Source: a virus
Virus record (IMG/VR): IMGVR_UViG_3300045051_000608
Coordinates: 1-30,332 of that record
DNA length: 30,332 bases
Direction: 5' to 3' (one strand)
The notes beneath the pieces are model-generated. The model worked only from the letters and a program-made list of their open reading frames with translations. It searched no databases and had not been told where the DNA came from. A program made the position numbers and the translations under genes. Below, one piece after another: positions 14,163 to 22,875 of this stretch; positions within the stretch are counted from its first letter, which is position 1; each line of letters starts with the position of its first letter.

Positions 14163-14516
14163 ATGGCGATCGACGCCGAGCGCATCGTGCGCGAGGAAGT
14201 GAGGCGCGGCCTGACGCGGGCCGGCCTCGGTGCCGCCAAGCCCACCGCGCGCGACGTCATGGCGCTCATCTCCGAGATCGAGCAGGGCGACGACGTTCTC
14301 GAGCAGCTCCTGGTCAGCACGGAGATCCTGAAGCTGGCGCGGCGCATCGAGGCGGCGCAGAACGCCCGCCGCGCGCAGCTCGACGCCTCGCTCGGCGAGA
14401 TCAGGACGCCGACTTCCGCCGCCCAGCCCGAACCCGCACCCGCCGAGCCGGCGTACGCCGAGGGGCAGCCGACCGACGCAGACGCGCACGCAGCAGATGA
14501 GGAGGTCCAGGAATGA
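14163..14516 (+). CDS. Hypothetical protein, 117 aa
   Basis: A 117-residue protein with a helical first half (AERIVREEVRRGLTRAGLG, ARDVMALISEIEQGDDVLEQLL, ILKLARRIEAAQNARRAQ) and an acidic, Pro/Ala-rich, disordered last 40 residues. No family is recognised. Its end overlaps the tail tube start (ATGA). Most siphoviruses place two overlapping tail-assembly chaperones between tube and tape measure; this gene is before the tube, so a chaperone role is only a guess. Confidence 0.6.
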   Translation: MAIDAERIVREEVRRGLTRAGLGAAKPTARDVMALISEIEQGDDVLEQLLVSTEILKLARRIEAAQNARRAQLDASLGEIRTPTSAAQPEPAPAEPAYAEGQPTDADAHAADEEVQE

Positions 14517-16630
14517 GCCGAGCCGCCACCGGAAACGGGTTTCTGTTCGCGGTCCTTCCGGACCGCCCCCTCGTCGACGCCACCGGCGAGTACATCGTCG
14601 GGGTGGGGCGCGCCGCCGCCAGACCCGAGACGCTCGCGACGCCGTCAGCCCCGACGTCGGCGACCGGCGCCGCCGGCACCATCACCGGTGACCGCATCCA
14701 CTACGTCGAGGTGATGACGGAGGACGGCCGCCTGTCCGCCACCTCCGCCGGCTCCGCGCCGCTGACGCTCGCCACGCAGAAGGCCACCGTGACCTTCACG
14801 AACCCGAGCGACACGCGGGTGGCGGAGGTCCGCTTCTACGCCTCCGACGACGCCGGCGTGACCAAGGGCTACGTCGGCCGCGTCTTCCACGGGAAGTACT
14901 TCGGCGCCGACACCTCCGGGATGACCGGGCTGAACGACGTGACCTTCTCCGGCACATACACCGGGGTCGGAACCGACGCGCAGTTCGACGTGATCGTCTC
15001 GACCGCGGCCGGCACCGACAAGTTCAAGTGGCGGAAGAACGGCGGCGCGTGGTCCGCCGAGATCAGCATGACCGGCGCGGCCCAGCTGATGAGCGACGGG
15101 ATCTCCGTCACCTGGGGCGCCACCACCGGCCACACGCTCAACGACACCGCCGAATTCGTCTCCTGGTCGAACCTCTTCAGCGACGACGTGGCCGCCCCGG
15201 ACTACGGCCGCACGCCGAACGCCGGCGCCTCGCAGGTCGGCGCGGAGCTCGGGATGCGCGGCATCTGGTGCAGGAGCTTCACGCCGGCGGCGATGGGCGC
15301 CTCCGACGCCACGCCGGAGCTGCGCGGGAACGTCGGGCCCGCGGCCTACGTCCCGAAGCCGTGGGAGATCAACGGCAACGTCGAGACGGACATGCGCGCC
15401 GGCGTCCAGGCGCTGGCGGCCACGAACCAGCTCGGGAAGCCGGCCGTCTACGGCGTCCTCGGCGGCGCCCGCGTCGCGCTGCCGGCGGTCGTCGACGAGC
15501 CCACCCGCATCTACGAGATCCTGCCGTCCACCGCGATCGCGGATCCGCGCAGCTTCTCAGGCGTCCGCTACGACGGCGTCACCGGTCTCGGCTCCGACCT
15601 CGGCCTCGCCTACATCGTCAAGTCCAGGAAGATCGACTTCGAGAACGGCGTGGTGAACAAGTTCACGATGGCCGTCGAGGCGATGGGCGCCTCGCGCGTC
15701 GGCTGGGGCACGTACGTCTCCGGCACCGGAACCTACTGGAACAAGTACCGACCGGTGACCCGCGCCTACCGCGTCGACGCCTCGCGGGACACCGACGCCG
15801 TCTACGGCAAGATCACCACCGCGCCGAGCGGCGGCACCTTCGGCGTCAGCTTCAAGACCGGCACCGGGTCCGCCTACGACAACGAGCAGACCTTCACCTA
15901 CGACACCACCACCGGCTACCACATCCAGGGCGACGGCGACGACGCGCATTACGTCGAGGTCCTCGACCAGGACGGCCTCGCGTACGGGGCGGACTGCCAG
16001 GAAGACGAGCCGGGGCTGGCCGAGTACCGGCTGCCCTTCGCGATCCACTTCGACGGCGACTGCCGCCTGCTCGACCTCGACGACATTTTCCTGCTTCCGA
16101 CGAAGATGGCGGCCGTCCCCCGGACGCTGCCGCAGGAGATCGAGCCTCGCCTCGGGTCGGCCAACCTCAGGCTCCTCTACGGCGCCGTGGCGGCCACCAC
16201 CGTGCTCCGCCACCAGAGCGGCACGCTGGAGATCACCTACCCGTCGAAGGTGGCCGAGGAGCTCGACTCCTTCAGCCTCATGCCGCACGACGTGGACCGC
16301 ACCGACCTGGCGATGCTGAAGCTCAGCCTGAAGCGCCGCTACGTCTCGCGCGAGTTCCAGGACCTGGTGCAGCGGAACGGCCGGCTCGTGGTCAACCTCG
16401 CGGTGCGCGGCGGGCTGATCAAGCCCCAGCCCGGAACCGTCTCGACCTTCCGCCGCGGCAGCGTGTGGGCCATCCCGGAGATGGGCTCCGCCAAGAGCCC
16501 CGGCCGGACGATGCCCGGGCGCGGCGTGATGACCGAGGACATGGAGCTGATGGCCTACCAGCCGACCGACGTCACGAAGGACGTCTGGACGGAGACGCAC
16601 ACCACCGACCGGCTCTGGGACTTCTACTGA
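14513..16630 (+). CDS. Tail tube (major tail) protein with multiple inserted beta domains
   Basis: A 705-residue protein, about two to three times the usual tube protein length. An Ig-like module occupies about 41-135 (ITGDRIHYVEVMTEDGRLS, LATQKATVTFTNPSDTRVAEVRFYAS). A second module of a widespread virion type is at about 143-218 (FSGTYTGVGTDAQFDVIVST, FKWRKNGGAWS, GISVTWGATTGHTLNDTAEFV). A third, shorter beta region is at about 432-474. The tube-like framework includes YVPKPWEINGNVETDMRAG (about 283-301), and the C-terminus has FQDLVQRNGRLVVNLAVRGG. Position directly before the tape measure supports a tube protein that surrounds it. A large neck or tail surface protein is an alternative. 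Confidence 0.6.
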   Translation: MSRAATGNGFLFAVLPDRPLVDATGEYIVGVGRAAARPETLATPSAPTSATGAAGTITGDRIHYVEVMTEDGRLSATSAGSAPLTLATQKATVTFTNPSDTRVAEVRFYASDDAGVTKGYVGRVFHGKYFGADTSGMTGLNDVTFSGTYTGVGTDAQFDVIVSTAAGTDKFKWRKNGGAWSAEISMTGAAQLMSDGISVTWGATTGHTLNDTAEFVSWSNLFSDDVAAPDYGRTPNAGASQVGAELGMRGIWCRSFTPAAMGASDATPELRGNVGPAAYVPKPWEINGNVETDMRAGVQALAATNQLGKPAVYGVLGGARVALPAVVDEPTRIYEILPSTAIADPRSFSGVRYDGVTGLGSDLGLAYIVKSRKIDFENGVVNKFTMAVEAMGASRVGWGTYVSGTGTYWNKYRPVTRAYRVDASRDTDAVYGKITTAPSGGTFGVSFKTGTGSAYDNEQTFTYDTTTGYHIQGDGDDAHYVEVLDQDGLAYGADCQEDEPGLAEYRLPFAIHFDGDCRLLDLDDIFLLPTKMAAVPRTLPQEIEPRLGSANLRLLYGAVAATTVLRHQSGTLEITYPSKVAEELDSFSLMPHDVDRTDLAMLKLSLKRRYVSREFQDLVQRNGRLVVNLAVRGGLIKPQPGTVSTFRRGSVWAIPEMGSAKSPGRTMPGRGVMTEDMELMAYQPTDVTKDVWTETHTTDRLWDFY

Positions 16631-16647
16631 AGGGCAGCGGCTAGCTG

Positions 16648-19600
16648 ATGGCCGGCGCAGGAGACAGGGAAGCCCGGCTCCTCGTCGGCGTCGAGGGTGC
16701 CGAGGCCGCACAGGCGAAGCTCGAGAGCGTCGCCGCGGCCGAGGAGCGGATCGGGCGGAGCGCGGAGACCGCCGGGGACCAGGCCGAGGGCGGCCTCTCC
16801 GGCGTCGACCAGGTCGGCCGGAAGCTCGGCGAGACGATGGCCGAGACCGAGCGGAAGACGCTCGGCGCGGCCAAGGCCGAGGCGGAGCTCATGGCGGCCG
16901 CCAAGACCCTCACGGCGGCGCTCCTCGACCTCTCCGCCGCCGAGGCCAGCAACAAGGGTCCTGACGCCCTGGCGGCCGGCTACGCCCGGGTGCGCGACGC
17001 GATGACCGGGCTCGCCGTCGCTCAGCAGAAGGCCTTCGCCTCCGGGGTGGACCTCCGGCCGATGGCGCAGGGGCTCAACGACCTGGCAGCTCAGGCGTCG
17101 CGGGTCGAACAGAACTTCGAGCGGATCAAGCCGCCGGAGGGACTGACCCGCTTCCAGCAGCTGGCCGCGCAGGCGACGCGCGCGCTCGAGCTGCTCGACA
17201 AGGCGGAGCCGCGGCAGCTCCGCACCGGCATCGCCAACCTGCAGGTGCTCCTCGAGCAGCTCGAGGCGGAGGCGAAGCGGACCGGGACCGCGATCGACGC
17301 CGGCCTGCGCGCGACCATGGACAAGGCGTCGGAGTCGATCCGGCGCGCCACCGTCACGGCCGGCCAGTACCGGGACGCTTCCGGCGACATCCGCACCCAG
17401 AGCGGCCTCGCCGCGCAGTCGGTCGAGACCCTCGCCGCTCGTGCCAGCAGCGCGCAGGGGATGATGGGGCTGCTCGCCGACTCCTCCTCCAAGACCGCCT
17501 CGAGCATCGGCAAGGTCGGGCTCGGGATGTTTGGCGCGGCCGCAGGCATCCAGGCCGCGGCGATGGTTGGGGAACAACTTGGAAAGGCGCTCGCCGGCGT
17601 CGGGTCAGCCATCACGCAGGTGGACGCGGCCAACCTCCCGAAGGTCTTCCGGGAAGCGTGGGAGCAGGGCGTCGGGCTCGAGCAGGCCACGGACAACGTC
17701 CAGAAGGCGATGAACCGCCAGACGAACGAGAGCATCAAGCTCGAGGCCGCCGGCCGCGCGGTCGCCCGCGGCCTGATGGAGCAGGGCAAGACCACCGAGG
17801 AGACGATCCGGAACTACGACCTGCTGCAGGCGTCTACCGGGCGGGTCACCGGAACCCTCGGCGTGATGAGCACGGCGCTCGGGCAGATCGCGCAGACCGG
17901 TGTGCCAAGCGCGAACCAGCTCAGCGCGGCCGTCACCCAACTCGGCGCGGTCTTCACCGGGCAGTTCGCTCGCGGCGTGGCTGACGGGAACGCCTCGCTG
18001 CTGGCGAACGAGGAGATCCTGAACAAGGTCGCGCAGTCCTACCGCGCCAGGGGCGAGGAGCTCCCGGACTCCCTCGTGAAGTGGATCAGCAAGCTGCAGG
18101 AGGCCAAGGCCGCGATCCTCGACCTCGACGCGCCGGCCAAGGCTGCCGTGATCGGCGTCGACGCCCTGATGAAGGGGATCAAGGAGGCGGCGGCCTCCGG
18201 CGACCTCGTCGGCTTCGCCACCAGGCACGCCGCCGCGCTGACGCACCTCGGGGAAACCATCGGCCAGACGGCGAGCCAGTTCGGCGTCCTCTCCGAGGAG
18301 GAGCAGCACTACGTCGACACGCAGGCGAAGGCGATCGCACAGGAGCAGGTGGCCGTCCGCGCGCGCCAGGGCGCCATCGACCTCGAGATCAAGAAGGAGG
18401 CGGAGCTCGTGGCGGCGCTCGGCGGGCGCGAGGCCGCGCAGGGGCGCGCCACCCAGAGCGCCGTCGAAGAGTCCGACCGGCGCGTGGCCGCGCTGACGAA
18501 GGAGCGCGCCGCCCTCGGCCCACTCGCCGCTGCGGTCGAAGAGCGAAAGACGAAGCTGGCCGACGAGGAACGCATCATGCGCTCCACCAACGCCGGGCTG
18601 GGGGAGCTCAACGCCACCCAGATGAAGGCGGTGGAGATCGCGCGGACCCATGCCGAGAGCGTCGAGCACTCCAACCGGGTGCTGGCGGCCATGCGCGACG
18701 TCTCCATCCCGCTCGTCCAGTCTCTTCAGGAAGCGCAGACAGCCTCCGAGGGGTTCGCGAACGAGCTGAAGACGCACCTGACCGGGAACCTCATCGAGGA
18801 CGCGACGTGGATCCAGGCGAACGCCGACAAGATTCACGCCTGGGAGGCCGCGGTCAAGAAGGCTGGCGGCACCATCGGTCCGTCCCTCGGCAGCGTCCTC
18901 GACATCCTGAAGCAGATTGAAAGCTCGACGCGCAGCGGCATAGCTGCTGCCGACGGCTGGGCCGCCGCGTGGGCCGGAGCTGCGGCGAAAGCCGAGCGCG
19001 CGCTGAAGCCGCTGACCGATGCGATGAGCGGCAGCATGGGCCGCAACAGCGCGGGGGAGGACCCGGAAAACTGGGCGCTGCATCAAGCCATCTCGAAGAC
19101 CCGCGAGAACCTGACGGGGCTCCAGTCCGACGCGGACGCCGCGAAGGCGAAGGTACAGGGGATGTCTCGCGGCAAGGGCGAGACCGACGCGCAGTGGGCC
19201 GACCGCTACGACGAGGCGGTCAAGAAGATGAACGAGTCCATTCGTGCCGCCGGGGACGCGAGCGGAATACTGGCGCACCGCCTCAATGACGTGAATGTCC
19301 AGGCTGGCCTCGCGGAGGAGCGCAGCCGCGCCCTCTCCGGCGCGATGCAGCACCTGGCGACGACGGCCTACGAGCAGTGGATCCCTTCGCAGAAGGAAGC
19401 GGCCACCATCACGGCCGAGCAGGCCCAGGCGATGGCCAAGCTCGCCTACCAGATGGGGCCGGAGTTCCAGCCGATCATCGGAATCATGATCACGCGGCTC
19501 AAGGAAGCGAAGATCACCGAGGAGCAGTTCACGGCCGCGCTGCTGGAGCTCCTCTCCGGCCCGATGGCGTCGATGAACAGCGCCGGCGTCAAGGCGCAGG

Positions 19601-19950
19601 ACTTCTTCAACATCCTGCAGCACGGGGCCGCCGGCGCGACCACCGCGGTCGTCGGGCTGCTGAACACGCTGAGCGGGCATGACCGGTGGCTGGCGGTCTG
19701 GGGCGACATGGACCGCACCGGCGCCGAGGCCGAACGGATGGCGGGGCGCGTCGAGGAGGCCGGTGTGTCGATGGGCAACACGTTCGTCAACTGGATGGGC
19801 GTTGTCTCGAAGAGCGCCGACCAAATCGAGAAGGATGCCGACCGCATCTCCGGCGCGCTGACCAGCGCTGGCGGCTCCGTCGGCACCGCTCTTTCCCCCA
19901 CCCGCAACACCCTCGCGAACATGACCTATCAGCTGGGGCGCGTGCAATGA
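16648..19950 (+). CDS. Tape measure protein
   Basis: An 1100-residue, strongly helical, Ala/Glu/Lys-rich protein, the longest gene in the window. Long coiled-coil stretches fill the first 280 residues. A hydrophobic, Gly/Ala-rich segment (VGLGMFGAAAGIQAAAMVGEQLG, about 290-312) is of the membrane-active kind found in tape measures. More helical repeats follow to the end. Tape measures fix tail length and pass into the host envelope at ejection. At roughly 0.15 nm per residue, the rule known from lambda-like tails, the tail would be near 165 nm. ATG 16648 has only a weak ribosome binding site. Only 17 bases separate it from the tube gene, so there is no room for the usual frameshifted chaperone pair. 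Confidence 0.85.
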   Translation: MAGAGDREARLLVGVEGAEAAQAKLESVAAAEERIGRSAETAGDQAEGGLSGVDQVGRKLGETMAETERKTLGAAKAEAELMAAAKTLTAALLDLSAAEASNKGPDALAAGYARVRDAMTGLAVAQQKAFASGVDLRPMAQGLNDLAAQASRVEQNFERIKPPEGLTRFQQLAAQATRALELLDKAEPRQLRTGIANLQVLLEQLEAEAKRTGTAIDAGLRATMDKASESIRRATVTAGQYRDASGDIRTQSGLAAQSVETLAARASSAQGMMGLLADSSSKTASSIGKVGLGMFGAAAGIQAAAMVGEQLGKALAGVGSAITQVDAANLPKVFREAWEQGVGLEQATDNVQKAMNRQTNESIKLEAAGRAVARGLMEQGKTTEETIRNYDLLQASTGRVTGTLGVMSTALGQIAQTGVPSANQLSAAVTQLGAVFTGQFARGVADGNASLLANEEILNKVAQSYRARGEELPDSLVKWISKLQEAKAAILDLDAPAKAAVIGVDALMKGIKEAAASGDLVGFATRHAAALTHLGETIGQTASQFGVLSEEEQHYVDTQAKAIAQEQVAVRARQGAIDLEIKKEAELVAALGGREAAQGRATQSAVEESDRRVAALTKERAALGPLAAAVEERKTKLADEERIMRSTNAGLGELNATQMKAVEIARTHAESVEHSNRVLAAMRDVSIPLVQSLQEAQTASEGFANELKTHLTGNLIEDATWIQANADKIHAWEAAVKKAGGTIGPSLGSVLDILKQIESSTRSGIAAADGWAAAWAGAAAKAERALKPLTDAMSGSMGRNSAGEDPENWALHQAISKTRENLTGLQSDADAAKAKVQGMSRGKGETDAQWADRYDEAVKKMNESIRAAGDASGILAHRLNDVNVQAGLAEERSRALSGAMQHLATTAYEQWIPSQKEAATITAEQAQAMAKLAYQMGPEFQPIIGIMITRLKEAKITEEQFTAALLELLSGPMASMNSAGVKAQDFFNILQHGAAGATTAVVGLLNTLSGHDRWLAVWGDMDRTGAEAERMAGRVEEAGVSMGNTFVNWMGVVSKSADQIEKDADRISGALTSAGGSVGTALSPTRNTLANMTYQLGRVQ

Positions 19951-20606
19951 GGTCCACCGCGCCCGGGCAGAAGTCCAGCGCGCTTCTCCTCTTCGACTCT
20001 GAGGTGCTGCGCGTGCCGATCTCGCTGATCAAGGATGACCCAAAGCAGAGCGTCGCGATCCTGAAGATGGCGTCCGGCGGCAAGGTCTTCCTCAGACCGT
20101 CATACGGCCAGTCGGGGTTGCCCCACGTCGTGGCGTCCGAGGGCTCCATGCGCATCCGCTTCAGCAAGGCCGGTCAGACCTCCGAGGTCTACCGCAAGAT
20201 CCAGAAGCTCAGGAAGTGGCCGTCCGCCGTGGACGTCTGCCGGTGGAAGGAGACGGCGGGCGTCTGGACTAAGCGGACCGGCGTCACGCTGCGCCTGCCC
20301 TCGCGTCCCTTCCCGGACTTCCTCGGCGCAGCCTACTGGCCGAGCCCGCTGGACGCCACGTTCACCACCTCGGCGACCGTGAACGGTACGGCGGCTACGG
20401 TCACGGTTGACACAGGGAGCGTGACCGCGCACGGAACGGTGGAGTTCAGCACTACGCCAGCGGCCACTGACGGCCAGCGCGTCTGCGTTCGATGGACGCC
20501 GCTTTTCCTGTGTTACGTCGTGGACGCCCCGGGGCTCGCCATCTCTCAGGACAACGCGAACACAGAGCAGCGCGACATCGTGCTTGAGGACGCGGTCGGT
20601 GCCTGA
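19947..20606 (+). CDS. Distal tail or tail-tip protein, family unknown
   Basis: A 219-residue protein starting at ATG 19947, which overlaps the tape measure stop (ATGA). The upstream open frame is a shadow. The first 140 residues contain SALLLFDSEVLRVPISLIKDDPKQSVAILKM and a basic stretch (VYRKIQKLRKWPSAVDVCRWKE). The rest is beta-rich (ATFTTSATVNGTAATVTVDTGSVTAHGTVEF, RVCVRWTPLFLCYVVD). The position after the tape measure is where distal tail proteins are found, but no defining motif is seen. The end overlaps the following gene. Confidence 0.6.
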   Translation: MRSTAPGQKSSALLLFDSEVLRVPISLIKDDPKQSVAILKMASGGKVFLRPSYGQSGLPHVVASEGSMRIRFSKAGQTSEVYRKIQKLRKWPSAVDVCRWKETAGVWTKRTGVTLRLPSRPFPDFLGAAYWPSPLDATFTTSATVNGTAATVTVDTGSVTAHGTVEFSTTPAATDGQRVCVRWTPLFLCYVVDAPGLAISQDNANTEQRDIVLEDAVGA

Positions 20607-22875
20607 CTCGTTTGCGGCCTCCGGCGCGCTCGTCATCGAGCACCCGTCCCCGACGCCGAGTTGCACGGGCGCTGTCGTCATCGACGGCTCCAACTCCGGG
20701 CAGGCGGACGGGACGCTCTACGTCTCGCGGACGCGCCAGATGGCCTACGCCGGTTCGGGCCTCGGTGTCTACGCCGAGCCCGTGCGCTACAGCGGTTTCG
20801 TGGTCACCATCGGCGGGACCGACTTCACTGACTCCGTCATCGGCGACGTCGAGACGACGGCCACGCTCGAGGCGCTCGGGAACAGCGAGTCACCGAACGT
20901 CGTGATCGAGACGGCGCGCTTCACGCTCTCGGACGACCGGCTCGCCTACAGAGACGCCGCGTCGATCTCGGGCGAGGAACAGGCCGTCACGATCGACATG
21001 CGGATGGGGCCGGGGGGTTACCCGTACACGTGGCGCGCGCTCACCGGACTCTGCAAGCCGTCGCCCAGCGAAGGCTCGCTGATCCCCACGGCGACCGTGC
21101 AGGTCCGCTCGTGGTTCGCTGACCTCCTCTCGTCCGACGTCTGCCTCTCGCTTGAGGCGATGCCGGAGAACGGCAGCCTGCGCGGATACACGCGCGTCGA
21201 GTTGCTGCTCCTTCTGGCGGCATCGGCCGACTATGCGGACCTCGAGATTCGCGGCGGGCCGGGCAAGCGCTGTCAGAAGGCACAGGAGATCAACGGCACG
21301 ACATTCGGCGCCGTGCTCTCCGAGTTCTGCGAGGCCGAGGGCTGGGTCGCGCGGGCACATGCAACGGAGGTCAACGTTATCGAGCTGGTGCCGGAGGCGG
21401 TCTACTGGAACGGATCACGGTTCACGTTCAGCGAGGACGATAAGGTCTCCTACAACGTCTTCAAGGAGGAGCCGCCGAGCGACCCGATCACTCAGTGGAC
21501 GATCAGCGGCAGCGGCATTCCGCGCGAGATCATCGCCGCGGTGGCGCCGCAGCCGGGGGGCGAGCCCGCGCCGCCTCCCCCCGTCGTCACGCGCACCTCG
21601 TCGGCGGGCTCCATCGACAGCGACGGCAACAGGACCGAGGTGCGGACGCTGGTGACGCTCGTCGGTGGAGTCGAGACGCGACGAATCACCGCAGAGATGG
21701 AGACGTTCGCACGCGACGGCGTCATCCCCGGTCCTACGGTGTTTCAGCTGCGCCGCCGCGTCACCGTCTCCTCGGACTACTACGCACTCGCTAGCGGCTG
21801 GCTGTCGGACGTGCTGCTCAGCCGCACAACCACGGTCGAGGAGGTCGGCGGCGTGCCGGCGAGCATCGACACCGGCACGCAGTGGGCGAGCGGCGGCTAC
21901 TACACCACCACCGCTGCCGTAATTCTCGCCACCAGCCGCATCGTCGAGACGTTCACGTACGGCGAGCGGTTCCTGGAGCTAGCCACTCGCGTGGAGTCTG
22001 CCTACTACGCACCATTCGGCAACGACGCCCCAAACTTCGCATGGGGCGACGGTTACAGGTCGGTCGCATCGGCCAGCTGGCAGACGATCGCGCGCGACTC
22101 AACGGTCTGGCTCGTAGAGCAGGACGACGGGCAACTCGTATCGACTCGGCGGGTTTCCTTTAAGGAGCGCTGGGTCGTCATCCGCATCAAGGCTGGCGGC
22201 GTCGGTTCGATCGGGACCAACATCGTGAGGAGCGATCAATTCCGCACCGCCGAGCGCGAGGTCGAGTCGTGGCAGCTTGCGGCCGGCGGTGACGTCGCTT
22301 ACTCGCTCTTCACCACCGTCTACGACACGCTCCCGAAGGACTACCCGTTCACCGTCTTCACCGACGACTCACCGCCGGGCACGCAGGTAATCAACCCGCA
22401 GGTCGTCACGCAGCCGCCGTCACGCGCGGAGTGGGATATCAAGACGCTGACAGGCGGACTCGGCACTCCGCCGATGCTCCCGGTACCGCCGACGGCCACG
22501 GGGCAGGGCGCTGGCGAGACGCCGACTCCGCAGTACGTGCAAGACGTATTCGTCCGCACGCTCGAGGTCACCGGCCTCGCATTCCGGGCGCGGCCTCGGA
22601 ACGCGTTCTTGGCCTACCTCGAAGACGAGGACGAGGTGGCGGCTGTCGCGATGCGGCGCATCCGCTGGCAGTTCGCGCGGCTCATCGCGCACGAGGGGCT
22701 CATCGTTCCGACGCTGCGGCCCGGTGACGGCGTCTCGACAGCCAACACCGTGTACGGGATGACGACGGCTGAGACCGGCCCGCTGGTGGCCGTGGTCAAC
22801 GTGATCGGCCCCGTGACGAACCTCTCGCGGCGCTGCCACGCGGTGCCGCACGACACGATGCAGGTGGTCGCGTGA
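20599..22875 (+). CDS. Tail hub / tip protein
   Basis: A 758-residue protein. GTG 20599 is preferred over TTG 20584; GAGG lies about ten bases upstream of it and it overlaps the previous stop. The region about 70-320 resembles hub proteins of the gp27 / late-control type: VVTIGGTDFTDSVIGDVETTATLE, ETARFTLSDDRLAYRDA, VTIDMRMGPGGYPYTWRALTG, FGAVLSEFCEAEGW and VNVIELVPEAVYWNG. Such domains form the ring that closes the tube and carries the fibres. The second half is beta-rich with no clear family, ending in ALEDEDEV-like charged turns and AMRRIRWQFARLIAHEGLIVPTLRPGD. No peptidase motif is recognised. Assignment as a tip or hub protein rests on position and the N-terminal pattern. Confidence 0.6.
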   Translation: MPDSFAASGALVIEHPSPTPSCTGAVVIDGSNSGQADGTLYVSRTRQMAYAGSGLGVYAEPVRYSGFVVTIGGTDFTDSVIGDVETTATLEALGNSESPNVVIETARFTLSDDRLAYRDAASISGEEQAVTIDMRMGPGGYPYTWRALTGLCKPSPSEGSLIPTATVQVRSWFADLLSSDVCLSLEAMPENGSLRGYTRVELLLLLAASADYADLEIRGGPGKRCQKAQEINGTTFGAVLSEFCEAEGWVARAHATEVNVIELVPEAVYWNGSRFTFSEDDKVSYNVFKEEPPSDPITQWTISGSGIPREIIAAVAPQPGGEPAPPPPVVTRTSSAGSIDSDGNRTEVRTLVTLVGGVETRRITAEMETFARDGVIPGPTVFQLRRRVTVSSDYYALASGWLSDVLLSRTTTVEEVGGVPASIDTGTQWASGGYYTTTAAVILATSRIVETFTYGERFLELATRVESAYYAPFGNDAPNFAWGDGYRSVASASWQTIARDSTVWLVEQDDGQLVSTRRVSFKERWVVIRIKAGGVGSIGTNIVRSDQFRTAEREVESWQLAAGGDVAYSLFTTVYDTLPKDYPFTVFTDDSPPGTQVINPQVVTQPPSRAEWDIKTLTGGLGTPPMLPVPPTATGQGAGETPTPQYVQDVFVRTLEVTGLAFRARPRNAFLAYLEDEDEVAAVAMRRIRWQFARLIAHEGLIVPTLRPGDGVSTANTVYGMTTAETGPLVAVVNVIGPVTNLSRRCHAVPHDTMQVVA

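Noticed and set aside
15557-16711. Minus-strand open frame opposite the tail tube gene
   Set aside because: Antisense shadow, low-complexity Arg/Gly/Val composition.
17605-19947. Minus-strand open frame of 780 codons opposite the tape measure
   Set aside because: Same codon artefact; the tape measure on the plus strand explains the region.
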